Positions 56,308 through 63,708 of a DNA stretch of 64,000 nucleotides are shown here, piece by piece. The stretch's first letter is position 1; each line of letters begins with the position of its first letter. Position numbers and translations under genes: made by a program. The notes beneath the pieces were generated by a model, which saw nothing but the letters and a program-made list of their open reading frames with translations, was not told the DNA's origin and did no database searches. The DNA comes from a virus: IMG/VR virus record IMGVR_UViG_3300043425_001539, positions 174,476 through 238,475 of that record, one strand, 5' to 3'.

Positions 56308-57173
56308 AGCTTTTGCAATTCTTTTGATATTTCATTAAAAAATATTTTGCTGTCTTTTTCGCTAATGATAAGATATTCAAATGTATACCCTTCCCAATCT
56401 TCATTATCCACAATGGTATAACTAGCCTCATTTAATATCTTGTTTAAACGTTCTACTAAATCAGTTTTATATTCTAAATGATTGATGATTGATTTAGGAA
56501 TAATTATTTTTTTCCCATAAGTGTCTGATGAATATCTGCTATTAAAAAAATTTGCAAAATCAATCATCGAAATATTGTGAATTTCTAAACCTGTTCTGCC
56601 TGACTGACTATAACTAACATACAAATGTGAACCACTGCGCAAGTCCAACGAATTAGGTTTTAATTGTTTAATGTCATTTATTGAAGGCGAAACATTAACC
56701 GCATGTTTAATACTAAAAACATTTGATTTGTTTTTTCCGTTAACACTAAACCATCCATTATTATGTTGCATTAATGTTGCCATATACCAGCCGTCATTAA
56801 CTTGCGTTTTTCCACAATAGTTGGAATGCGAAGATGAAGGAGCAGGCACCCAAAACACACCTTTATCAAAAACTAATCCATCTTTGACTTCAATTAATTT
56901 AGTATTACCTTTACTAATACAACCAACCGAAATATAAAAAGACCACTCTTTAAAAGAGTTATAATATTTAATAACCTCTTCTTTGTTTGCCCAATCAATT
57001 GGTATATCCAAATTTTTTTGAGAGATAATTTCGCTATCATTAAAGTTTGTAAATAATCGGTTTATAGAGTTCCAACTGTGGCGCTTGCCATTCAGCCAAC
57101 AACTTTTCTCATTCATCTTAGTCACCACCGAATCCATTATGGTATCTCCAATGTTTAAATTAAAATTTTCCAT
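56304..57173 (-). CDS. Hypothetical protein
   Basis: 289 residues from the ATG at 57173. MENFNLNIGDTIMDSVVTKM, NEKSCWLNGKRHSWNSINRL and VFWVPAPSSSHSNYCGKTQV are recognisable segments without a known domain; Asn/Ser-rich. One of the few larger genes in this part; role unknown. Confidence 0.62.
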   Translation of the reverse strand: MENFNLNIGDTIMDSVVTKMNEKSCWLNGKRHSWNSINRLFTNFNDSEIISQKNLDIPIDWANKEEVIKYYNSFKEWSFYISVGCISKGNTKLIEVKDGLVFDKGVFWVPAPSSSHSNYCGKTQVNDGWYMATLMQHNNGWFSVNGKNKSNVFSIKHAVNVSPSINDIKQLKPNSLDLRSGSHLYVSYSQSGRTGLEIHNISMIDFANFFNSRYSSDTYGKKIIIPKSIINHLEYKTDLVERLNKILNEASYTIVDNEDWEGYTFEYLIISEKDSKIFFNEISKELQKL

Positions 57174-57299
57174 ATTTTGATTGTAGTTTTGGGTAAAAAA
57201 TATTGTTTGATGAAATATTATTAAAGCCAGGTCAGAACTCAATTCTATAAACTTTTTGTTTCCAAACCGATGTATCGTCTACCAAATTCCGCTGCTTGA

Positions 57300-57521
57300 C
57301 TAAATTCGTCTAATTGATGTTAAAGGTTTATACCCGCTATTCTCAACTTCTTCGCCAATCGGTTCATATCCTCTCCAGCTTTCTGATGCCCAAGTGTATC
57401 TTGGATTAATTGCTCTTCCAAATTTTAATAAACCATCATAATCAACGCCAGCCCAATTTACTTCTGATGGTTGATTATTAAAAACTTCTTGAGTTAATTC
57501 TTTTTGCCCTTGATATGCCAT
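57300..57521 (-). CDS. Short AVDxNG-module protein
   Basis: 73 residues. SEVNWAGVDYDGLLKFGRAI is a divergent copy of the AAVDxNG module; there is no C-terminal helix. Probably the minimal form of the family. Confidence 0.6.
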   Translation of the reverse strand: MAYQGQKELTQEVFNNQPSEVNWAGVDYDGLLKFGRAINPRYTWASESWRGYEPIGEEVENSGYKPLTSIRRI

Positions 57522-57568
57522 GAACTTATTTTTTATACATGTCTTTTAATTGTGGATGATTTTACCAC

Positions 57569-57796
57569 TTAATATCCGTAATTTACTTTTATTGATAAGG
57601 ACTCATTCTTTGCAATTTCTCCAAAGCTTTTGGATAATTTATCAAATACTTGAATAGCTACATCAGTATCAAACTGACACATAATTTGTGAGCAAATATT
57701 TAAAAATTCCTCGGGTGTTAAAGTTTTTCCGTATGCAACCCAAGAATCTTCTATCGTAGAAGATATGAAATTTACTATTGAATCTTTATTTTCCAT
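57569..57796 (-). CDS. Small hypothetical helical protein
   Basis: 75 residues: IVNFISSTIEDSWVAYGKTL, TPEEFLNICSQIMCQFDTDV, AIQVFDKLSKSFGEIA. All-helical prediction; no domain recognised. Confidence 0.58.
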   Translation of the reverse strand: MENKDSIVNFISSTIEDSWVAYGKTLTPEEFLNICSQIMCQFDTDVAIQVFDKLSKSFGEIAKNESLSIKVNYGY

Positions 57797-57816
57797 ATTA
57801 AATTTTTTAATTAGTG

Positions 57817-57981
57817 TTATTCGATTGGATTAATGATATCTGCAATTTCGCACATAATTTCAATTGCTCTAATTTGTGCTTCGTCTCCTTGCGCAATACA
57901 TTCACTGTTACCGTATTCATCCAAATATTCTGATATCATTTTTAATATAGTTTCTTTTTGTTCTTTATTAAAAGTTATCAT
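57817..57981 (-). CDS. 54-residue acidic helical protein
   Basis: MITFNKEQKETILKMISEYL followed by DEYGNSECIAQGDEAQIRAI and EIMCEIADIINPIE. Helical and acidic; 6 bp from the upstream small gene. Confidence 0.6.
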   Translation of the reverse strand: MITFNKEQKETILKMISEYLDEYGNSECIAQGDEAQIRAIEIMCEIADIINPIE

Positions 57982-57987
57982 TGCATT

Positions 57988-58158
57988 TTATATTTCTTCG
58001 CTATAATGTTGAATAAATTTAACAATCCAAACATTTTCCAATTCGTAAATGCCACAAGTATTTAATGCATCATCCTTGGTGTCAAAATATTTTATTTCAT
58101 TGGATTCAGTTAAAAAAGGTTTTAAATCTGGAGTAACTATTATATACTTATTTTTCAT
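57988..58158 (-). CDS. 56-residue hypothetical protein
   Basis: MKNKYIIVTPDLKPFLTESN, EIKYFDTKDDALNTCGIYEL, ENVWIVKFIQHYSEEI. A ferredoxin-like beta-alpha-beta pattern, similar in outline to the 39838 and 40398 proteins. Overlaps the upstream gene by 11 bp. Confidence 0.62.
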   Translation of the reverse strand: MKNKYIIVTPDLKPFLTESNEIKYFDTKDDALNTCGIYELENVWIVKFIQHYSEEI

Positions 58159-58444
58159 CTTTTATTGTGGTCACTTTAGCATTGTTTGCAATTTGTATGG
58201 CGCAAGCAATTTCACAACGGTTGTGATGTTTGATATACTTATATTGGCCATCATGGTCATCAGCCATATCTTTAATATCTTTTGATACAGCATAAACTGC
58301 TGCATTATTAAGACACTTTTCTATAGTCTGAATATAGTAATATTCATCAAGGCAATCTTTCTCTTTTTCAAAGATATCATCTGGAACTTCGAAAATTATA
58401 TGATCAAAATTAACGTCTAATTCTATCTCTATTTTGAATTTCAT
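58148..58444 (-). CDS. Hypothetical protein
   Basis: 98 residues. KFKIEIELDVNFDHIIFEVP is a clear strand pair, then acidic helices (FEKEKDCLDEYYYIQTIEKC). Soluble; no domain recognised. Confidence 0.6.
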   Translation of the reverse strand: MKFKIEIELDVNFDHIIFEVPDDIFEKEKDCLDEYYYIQTIEKCLNNAAVYAVSKDIKDMADDHDGQYKYIKHHNRCEIACAIQIANNAKVTTIKDEK

Positions 58445-58493
58445 ATGAATAAATATTTATGATAAATAATTGATTTTGATTATTTTATAAGAA

Positions 58494-59171
58494 TTAAATT
58501 TCAAAATAATTTCCGTGGGATGTAAGTCCCAAATCAAAGCGTCCATCAGTTACACAAGATGCATTTGAAAAAATTGTTCTTAGTCCTGATGTTTTAAAAG
58601 TTCCAGCATTTAAAACATTTTTGCAATTATGTACATGCCCAAACATCATATATCTAGGAGCAATTTCAAATACACGTTTCCTAAGATGAGGGCAACCGCA
58701 TTGCTCAAATTTATTTTGACGATTCAGTGTTAAATCCAATATTTCCTTTGGAGGTCCGTGTGTAATTAAAATGTCTGTGTCATCAGGAATATGTTTCCAA
58801 TAATTAAAAATTGTGCTTCCTTTATTAAAGGCCCATCCATGCCCAAAAGAAGGGGTTATAGGGCTTCCAAATATTTTCAATCCTTCAAGTAAAACCCAAT
58901 CATTTTCAAGATATATTATACCTTTATCAATATATGGTTTTAAAAAAAGACTGTCTCTTTCAATTATTACGTCGTGGTTTCCCGCAACAAGAATTTTATA
59001 TTTAACGTTGAGGTCAACATACCAATTAAGAAAATCTTCGGCTTCCATTTTGCTTTCTAGAGTTTCTCTTGAATTTGTAAAGTCTCCAGAATGGATAATC
59101 ATATCCGTGTCATTTGCAATTGACAAATTCTTATGAAAGCCGTGGGTGTCGCTTATGTGCAATATTTTCAT
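58494..59171 (-). CDS. Calcineurin-like metallophosphoesterase
   Basis: 225 residues. All metal-binding motifs are present: ISDTHGF (7-13), IIHSGDFTN, VAGNHDVII, ILITHGPP and MFGHVHN. Close in outline to the small cytoplasmic YfcE/Rv0805-like enzymes, which cleave phosphodiesters including cyclic nucleotides. The region CGCPHLRKRV may add metal ligands. Confidence 0.9.
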   Translation of the reverse strand: MKILHISDTHGFHKNLSIANDTDMIIHSGDFTNSRETLESKMEAEDFLNWYVDLNVKYKILVAGNHDVIIERDSLFLKPYIDKGIIYLENDWVLLEGLKIFGSPITPSFGHGWAFNKGSTIFNYWKHIPDDTDILITHGPPKEILDLTLNRQNKFEQCGCPHLRKRVFEIAPRYMMFGHVHNCKNVLNAGTFKTSGLRTIFSNASCVTDGRFDLGLTSHGNYFEI

Positions 59172-59177
59172 TTTTAA

Positions 59178-59450
59178 TTATGCATTATTTTCGTTATACA
59201 CCTTAACAAAAGATTTGGCGTCGAAAACTTCGTCTCCATATAGTTTTACTACTTCATCTTCCAGATTAATACGTATTTCTCCGCCTTGGTAAGTCAAATC
59301 AAGAATGAGCGTATCATAATATTTACCAATAGCAGTTCCACCTACAATTTGTTTATCAACTTTTTTTGCCCATCTTGCTATTTGTTTAACTAAAGATTCA
59401 GCTCCTTTTTCTTTGGCAAATTTCAAAATGTTTGAAGGTACAGTACTCAT
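59178..59450 (-). CDS. Hypothetical protein
   Basis: 90 residues: helical start (SNILKFAKEKGAESLVKQIA) and a beta half (YDTLILDLTYQGGEIRINLE). Cotranscribed with the metallophosphoesterase, 6 bp apart. Confidence 0.62.
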   Translation of the reverse strand: MSTVPSNILKFAKEKGAESLVKQIARWAKKVDKQIVGGTAIGKYYDTLILDLTYQGGEIRINLEDEVVKLYGDEVFDAKSFVKVYNENNA

Positions 59451-59501
59451 AATGTTTAAAAAATTTAAGGTGAATAAAAAAATGAATAATTTATTTTTTT
59501 G

Positions 59502-59696
59502 TTATTTCTTGTTACAAGGGGTAACCAATTCAAAACCTACGCGTATTGCTTCAGATTCAGCCGCATCTAATGTTTTTAGTAGATCCTTCCAAATTTTAGA
59601 TCTTTGAGGATAGCGCATTAGACGAGGTTTTCCTATCAAAGTTTTAGAATTTTCCACATCAAGATTTTCTGTAAAGAATTGGTAATACCTTTTCAT
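59502..59696 (-). CDS. Small hypothetical basic protein
   Basis: 64 residues from the ATG at 59696 (MKRYYQFFTENLDVENSKTL). The start resembles a shortened internal-protein leader (YYQFFTEN). Its first codons and its promoter have been duplicated upstream. Confidence 0.6.
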   Translation of the reverse strand: MKRYYQFFTENLDVENSKTLIGKPRLMRYPQRSKIWKDLLKTLDAAESEAIRVGFELVTPCNKK

Positions 59697-59937
59697 AATT
59701 AGTTGTTTAATCAATTATAATACAAATATACAACCATTTCGCGAACTAAAAAAATTTTTGGGCAACTTTTTTTCTCAAAAAAGTGTTAAAATTTTCGAGG
59801 AAGGATTAAATCTTGTAAGAATTGGTAATACCTTTTCATAATTAGTTGTTTAATCAATTATAATACAAATATACAAACTTTTTGCGAACTAAAAAAATTT
59901 TTGGGTAACTTTTTTCTCTAAAAAGTGTTAAAATTTT
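59671..59937 (-). repeat. ~125-bp tandem duplication of gene start plus promoter cassette
   Basis: 59671-59796 and 59815-59937 are direct repeats differing at a few positions. The upstream (right) copy encodes a start MKRYYQFL that runs into a 17-codon remnant ending KF and a stop. So the gene now has two tandem promoters and a stub peptide. Confidence 0.8.
59702..59795 (-). promoter_or_regulatory. Promoter cassette copy (-7 box 59723-59730)
   Basis: TATATTTG, TTTAGTTCGCGAAAT, AAAAGTTGCCC and TTAACACTTTTTTGAG edge; proximal of two tandem copies. Confidence 0.8.
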
Positions 59938-59940
59938 CTA
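59844..59940 (-). promoter_or_regulatory. Promoter cassette copy (-7 box 59866-59873)
   Basis: Distal duplicate of the previous cassette: TATATTTG, TTTAGTTCGCAAAAA and TTAACACTTTTTAGAG edge. Confidence 0.8.
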
Positions 59941-59987
59941 GCCCAAGAGAAAAAAGATAAGAGATAAGAGATAAGAGTTAAAAAACA

Positions 59988-60311
59988 TTAATTTGTAACA
60001 GGTTCCCAATAGCGTTCTTTTATTATTCTGATTTTTGGGATAACTCGTTCAAGATTTGTTATATCTCTGCTATCATAACCATATTCTGTATCAAAAATAA
60101 AATTATTGGTTTGCCAAAAACCATAAAATTTGGAATCAAACTCTGGAAAGTATTTCTCATTAATCTCAATTACATATATTTGAAAAAAATTACTTCCTCT
60201 GCGGTGTTCATCATAAATACATTCAAATTCTCTTACTGATTCCGCAACTTTGTCAAAGTCAAATCCTATTTCTTTAGCTGTATCTCTGGATATCAAATTT
60301 ATTTTTTCCAT
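59988..60311 (-). CDS. Hypothetical protein
   Basis: 107 residues, Phe/Tyr/Asp-rich (SNFFQIYVIEINEKYFPEFD, SKFYGFWQTNNFIFDTEYGY). The stop is followed by purine-rich repeats (gagataagagataagag). Function unknown. Confidence 0.6.
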   Translation of the reverse strand: MEKINLISRDTAKEIGFDFDKVAESVREFECIYDEHRRGSNFFQIYVIEINEKYFPEFDSKFYGFWQTNNFIFDTEYGYDSRDITNLERVIPKIRIIKERYWEPVTN

Positions 60312-60334
60312 ATTTATATTTTAATAATAGTTAA

Positions 60335-60359
60335 GGGCCTCCTTGTATCAAAGAGGCCC
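60335..60359 (-). terminator. Hairpin terminator candidate
   Basis: GGGCCTC/GAGGCCC stem with an 11-nt loop, 7 bp after the stop of 60367-60603. The following T tract is interrupted (TTAACTATTATT), so efficiency is uncertain. Confidence 0.6.
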
Positions 60360-60366
60360 TGTAATT

Positions 60367-60603
60367 TTACTTTTCTTCTGCTGAAATTTCTTCAAAATCA
60401 AGGTCTATAACAGTTTCACAAAAAACAAAATGTGTAGTTGTCTTAAACACATGGTCAGCTTCAAGCCATTGTTTCCAAGCATTATATTTTTCTGCTATGA
60501 TTGTTCCATCTTTACGTAAAAATTGGTGAAGTGGCATTGTCCTTAATACTTGATATGCTTTTCCTCCATGTTTGACCAATTTAAAAAGTGTAATTTCTTC
60601 CAT
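60367..60603 (-). CDS. Hypothetical protein
   Basis: 78 residues (MEEITLFKLVKHGGKAYQVL, RTMPLHQFLRKDGTIIAEKY), probably a small beta barrel with an acidic tail. 1 bp from the upstream gene. Confidence 0.6.
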   Translation of the reverse strand: MEEITLFKLVKHGGKAYQVLRTMPLHQFLRKDGTIIAEKYNAWKQWLEADHVFKTTTHFVFCETVIDLDFEEISAEEK

Positions 60604-60604
60604 T

Positions 60605-60835
60605 TTAATGCGCTCGCATACCTTTTAACAAATCTTGCATTTCCATAAATTCTGAAACTGTTAATTCATATCTTTTAAACCACTCAATAACCTTTGATTC
60701 CAAAATTGTTCCAGAATTTGAAAAATCTTCAATCCATTTTTTGCTTAAAGTAGAATAACCAACCCAATTTAAAAAGTGAGCAATCTGATCAACCTGATAA
60801 GTTACTTCTTCATTAACTTCGTTGTACATGTTCAT
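60605..60835 (-). CDS. Small hypothetical helical protein
   Basis: 76 residues: YQVDQIAHFLNWVGYSTLSK, KWIEDFSNSGTILESKVIEW, ELTVSEFMEMQDLLKGMRAH. First protein gene downstream of tRNA-Leu. Confidence 0.6.
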   Translation of the reverse strand: MNMYNEVNEEVTYQVDQIAHFLNWVGYSTLSKKWIEDFSNSGTILESKVIEWFKRYELTVSEFMEMQDLLKGMRAH

Positions 60836-60883
60836 GGCATTTTAATTTTTAAATTTTATAATAGCATTTATTAAATTGTTTAG

Positions 60884-60965
60884 TACTCCGAACAGGACTT
60901 GAACCTGCACAGCTTAAAGCCAAGGGATTTTAAGTCCCTCATGTCTACCATTCCATCATCGGAGC
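60884..60965 (-). tRNA. tRNA-Leu(TAA)
   Basis: Class II tRNA of 82 nt: acceptor GCTCCGA/TCGGAGT, anticodon stem GGGA/TCCC with loop CTTAAAA (TAA), variable arm, T-loop TTCAAGT. Discriminator A; CCA is not encoded. A tRNA for the UUA codon fits the AT-rich genome. Confidence 0.95.
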
Positions 60966-60980
60966 ATTTTGACCGTATTT

Positions 60981-61184
60981 TTATCTATATCGCCATTCGT
61001 AATTCCTTTCATTCCAAAAAGGAATTGGTGTAATAAAACCCGATTTGCCCTTAAACCAATTATAAATCATAGGATCAGATGTTCTAACTAACTCATCATT
61101 TAAAATATCCCATAAGACCATTAATTCACCGCTTGAATCAAATGACACAACAATTTTTTTATTTTTTGAAATTTTATATCTCAT
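60981..61184 (-). CDS. Small hypothetical protein
   Basis: 67 residues from the ATG at 61184 (MRYKISKNKKIVVSFDSSGE); a GTG further upstream would overlap the next gene. WDILNDELVRTSDPMIYNWF precedes an aromatic basic end (WNERNYEWRYR). Confidence 0.58.
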   Translation of the reverse strand: MRYKISKNKKIVVSFDSSGELMVLWDILNDELVRTSDPMIYNWFKGKSGFITPIPFWNERNYEWRYR

Positions 61185-61191
61185 AAAAAAA

Positions 61192-61380
61192 TTATGTATT
61201 TTCTGTTTCACTCCCTAAATCATCAGGATAAAAAGATACTGTTTCACAATTTTCTTTTACCACGCCTTCACTGCTGCCATAAGCCAATGTAAATCCAATA
61301 TCTCTATAATTAGAAATTACAAATACATCAGCATCCTGATTATATTGCTTAAGCTCTTCTATTAAATCTCTTACTTTCAT
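61192..61380 (-). CDS. Small conserved phage-type protein
   Basis: 62 residues. MKVRDLIEELKQYNQDADVF followed by a strand and acidic end is a pattern I recall from many phage small ORFs. Function unknown. Confidence 0.6.
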   Translation of the reverse strand: MKVRDLIEELKQYNQDADVFVISNYRDIGFTLAYGSSEGVVKENCETVSFYPDDLGSETENT

Positions 61381-61399
61381 ATTTTATTTTTTTATTTTG

Positions 61400-61521
61400 T
61401 AGCCAGGACAGGATTCGAACCTGCACGACGATTGAGAACTGATTAACCCTGCTAATAGTTAAGGAGATTCACCTTCCAGCAAAATCATCACAGCTGCGTC
61501 TACCAATTCCGCCACCTGACT
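61400..61521 (-). tRNA. Oversized tRNA-like gene B (122 nt)
   Basis: Acceptor AGTCAGG/CCTGGCT, D-arm GGCGGAATTGGTAGACGC and T-arm GCAGG-TTCGAAT-CCTGT look like tRNA-Leu. Between D- and T-arm, GTGATGATT pairs with AATCGTCGT over 9 bp (61425-61433 with 61483-61491), enclosing ~50 nt with the hairpin AAGG-TGAATCT-CCTT and CTTAACT, which would give a TAA anticodon. It shares GTGAATCT with gene A. Confidence 0.6.
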
Positions 61522-61558
61522 ATTTTGATTAAAAAATACTTAAGTTCATTAACTATGA

Positions 61559-61747
61559 TTAAGGTTTTTCCTTGATTGAAAGTTTAATCATATTTGACTT
61601 AAATTTTAACTTTAGGATTTCATCTTCTTTACTTTGAATATAAGAATCAAATTTACGAACCTCGTCTACAGCATTTTCTTTGTTGCCTTCATAAAGAACT
61701 TTGCCGTTTTCGTAACGAATGTTTTTTAATAAATGATCAACCTTCAT
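61559..61747 (-). CDS. Small hypothetical protein
   Basis: 62 residues: MKVDHLLKNIRYENGKVLYE, then a helix with charges (VRKFDSYIQSKEDEILKLKF). Lys/Glu-rich; no domain recognised. Confidence 0.58.
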   Translation of the reverse strand: MKVDHLLKNIRYENGKVLYEGNKENAVDEVRKFDSYIQSKEDEILKLKFKSNMIKLSIKEKP

Positions 61748-61760
61748 AGCTTTAAAAAAT

Positions 61761-62111
61761 TTATTTAGCCCATTTACCTCGGCTAACTATTTGAGATATA
61801 ATGCCATAAACTGACAAGTCTTGAAATGTATCTTGAATGGATTCACCAACCTCATCTCGATAACTTAAAACCACCAATTGTTTGAGACGTTGCACCTTAT
61901 CATTAATTCTAAACCAAATTCCTGTTAATGAAAGTTTAACGTCATCATCTGTTTGAAGATTTGTCCCTACAGAAATATTAGTAGGTCCATAATTCATTTG
62001 TTTTTTACAAAACGTTTCATACATTTCCTCCTGAATTTTTTTAAATTCTTGAGTCATTTGTGGAAACTTTTCTTCACAATATTCAATTGCGGATTTATTA
62101 TTTTGCTCCAT
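61761..62111 (-). CDS. DUF1599/nucleotide-modification-associated-like protein
   Basis: 116 residues. KQMNYGPTNISVGTNLQTDD, VKLSLTGIWFRINDKVQRLK and ESIQDTFQDLSVYGIISQIV match the DUF1599 (Nmad1-type) family associated with modified-nucleotide and thymidylate-related phage functions. It could support dNTP metabolism together with ThyA and DHFR. Assignment by memory of the family pattern. Confidence 0.72.
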   Translation of the reverse strand: MEQNNKSAIEYCEEKFPQMTQEFKKIQEEMYETFCKKQMNYGPTNISVGTNLQTDDDVKLSLTGIWFRINDKVQRLKQLVVLSYRDEVGESIQDTFQDLSVYGIISQIVSRGKWAK

Positions 62112-62128
62112 AGTATGTTTTTAAATTG

Positions 62129-62201
62129 TGGACTTGACAGGAATCGAACCTGTGACCGTCCGCTTAGAAGGCGGATGCTCTATCCCCTGAGCTACAAGTC
62201 C
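62129..62201 (-). tRNA. tRNA-Arg(TCT)
   Basis: Acceptor GGACTTG/CAAGTCC, D-arm GCTCAGGGGATAGAGC, anticodon stem TCCGC/GCGGA with loop CTTCTAA (TCT), T-loop TTCGATT. Discriminator A; CCA is not encoded. It decodes AGA, a common codon in AT-rich genomes. Confidence 0.95.
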
Positions 62202-62209
62202 AATGGAAA

Positions 62210-62425
62210 TTATATTAAATTGAAATTTTTTATTGCATCATTAATATTAAAATGAACTCCTACTGTATCACCTAAATGTATCACTTTATAATAAACCATC
62301 TGATTGCCTAAGCCATCATTTTCTATAATCTCTACAACACAGTTTAATTTTTTCTGATTAGCTGTCATTAGATTAATTTCATGTTTGCCTGATATTTTTT
62401 CGACATTGAGTAAATATGTATTCAT
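62210..62425 (-). CDS. Small hypothetical protein
   Basis: 71 residues, beta-rich (KKLNCVVEIIENDGLGNQMV, YYKVIHLGDTVGVHFNINDA). Preceded by AT-rich sequence with a single TTAATGAAATGTTAA element like the cassette edge but without a clear TATATTTG. Confidence 0.6.
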   Translation of the reverse strand: MNTYLLNVEKISGKHEINLMTANQKKLNCVVEIIENDGLGNQMVYYKVIHLGDTVGVHFNINDAIKNFNLI

Positions 62426-62493
62426 AACGTATATTATATACAGTTGGTTGTTAAAAATTTTTGTTAGAATATTAAATATTTGTTAATGAAATG

Positions 62494-62814
62494 TTAATTT
62501 TTAAAAAATTTTCTGCCAGCATCAGTTAGCCAAAAAATTTCTTCATCTTCTTCTTTTTTGTATGAATTAACAAGTCCTGTGTCTTTCATAGATAAGAGAT
62601 GACTATATATAATAATTTTTTGGAGTAATTCTGGCGCAGCATCTTCTTCTATAAAAGCTTCGCCTGTGTTAACCCATTGGTCCAATAATATTGGACCAAT
62701 GATAGTCTCAACAGCATTTCTTTGGTGGTTGATATTGTCGGTTAATTCTGTTTCATCTTCAAAAATAATTTGGCGCCAATCTTCTATTACTTCTTGTATT
62801 TTATTTGGGTACAT
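62494..62814 (-). CDS. Hypothetical protein with winged-helix-like C-terminus
   Basis: 106 residues. Helical N-terminal part (KIQEVIEDWRQIIFEDETEL) and a C-terminal SMKDTGLVNSYKKEEDEEIF followed by WLTDAGRKFFKN, which looks like the wing of a DNA-binding domain. Acidic overall. Confidence 0.6.
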   Translation of the reverse strand: MYPNKIQEVIEDWRQIIFEDETELTDNINHQRNAVETIIGPILLDQWVNTGEAFIEEDAAPELLQKIIIYSHLLSMKDTGLVNSYKKEEDEEIFWLTDAGRKFFKN

Positions 62815-62867
62815 TAAAAAAATTATTTTACCTGATTTATATAATTTATTTAAGAATTATAAAAATA

Positions 62868-63482
62868 TTACTTAATTTCAATTGTATAAATTTCACCTAC
62901 ATATCTACCAATCAACATAAACTTAATACCTGATGGCAGATACATTTTTCGCAATCTCCTAATAATACTCTTAATTGTTTTGCCATTCATTGTATTTGTG
63001 TCAGATGGGAATGATTCGGGCACAGTCCAAGCATCTAATTTAGAAGAGTAAGATAGGTCATTGCCGTCTTCTGTTTGCACCCACCAATAATGGTGTCGGT
63101 TTGATATTCCTTTATTTTTTAAAGGCCATTTTGTAAGTTTATCTTTAACTACTCGAATTTTTCTGTTGGTCTTGAAATTATCCGGAATTTTATTAAGATC
63201 AACTGTTTCCAAATAATTTCCACCGTAAACCTGTCGTAACCTATCAATAACAAACTGACAAGGACAAGTATCCCAAAGAAACCTGTCTTCCCAAGTAGCT
63301 GTATTAAGAACAGGCAATTCACTTACAAAATCCTGCTCATCCCATTCATAAATCGAATTAGCAACAGGAATCTTTAAAGTTTTTTTACCGTATTTAAACT
63401 CTATCGCTTTTCCTCTTGACCATTCTACTAACTCTTGATATTCTTTGTAATTAGAAGTGTATGTTTTGTCAATTCCAGCCAT
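62868..63482 (-). CDS. Conserved hypothetical protein
   Basis: 204 residues, Trp/Lys-rich. TYTSNYKEYQELVEWSRGKA, DRFLWDTCPCQFVIDRLRQV, NRHHYWWVQTEDGNDLSYSS are distinctive. The CPCQF motif and clustered Trp suggest metal or ligand binding. I cannot assign a family. Confidence 0.62.
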   Translation of the reverse strand: MAGIDKTYTSNYKEYQELVEWSRGKAIEFKYGKKTLKIPVANSIYEWDEQDFVSELPVLNTATWEDRFLWDTCPCQFVIDRLRQVYGGNYLETVDLNKIPDNFKTNRKIRVVKDKLTKWPLKNKGISNRHHYWWVQTEDGNDLSYSSKLDAWTVPESFPSDTNTMNGKTIKSIIRRLRKMYLPSGIKFMLIGRYVGEIYTIEIK

Positions 63483-63517
63483 AATTATTGTTTTAAAAGT
63501 TAGTTTATAGTTTATAC

Positions 63518-63706
63518 TTAATCACGTTGATCTCCTCTAGGATCACGTTGACCTTCTGTCCCAAAAAAATCATTTGACAATTGATTATCTAACATTTCAT
63601 TTAAATCATCACACATAGTCTGTTTATCATCAGAATCGCTATGTTCAAATAATTTTTTCATATTTTCTAATACTGTAATATAATTTTTAATAGTTACTAT
63701 TTTCAT
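63518..63706 (-). CDS. Small hypothetical acidic protein
   Basis: 62 residues: a helix (MKIVTIKNYITVLENMKKLF) and a Asp-rich second half ending RDPRGDQRD, produced by a short direct repeat (gatcctctaggatcacg region). Confidence 0.58.
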   Translation of the reverse strand: MKIVTIKNYITVLENMKKLFEHSDSDDKQTMCDDLNEMLDNQLSNDFFGTEGQRDPRGDQRD

Positions 63707-63708
63707 AG

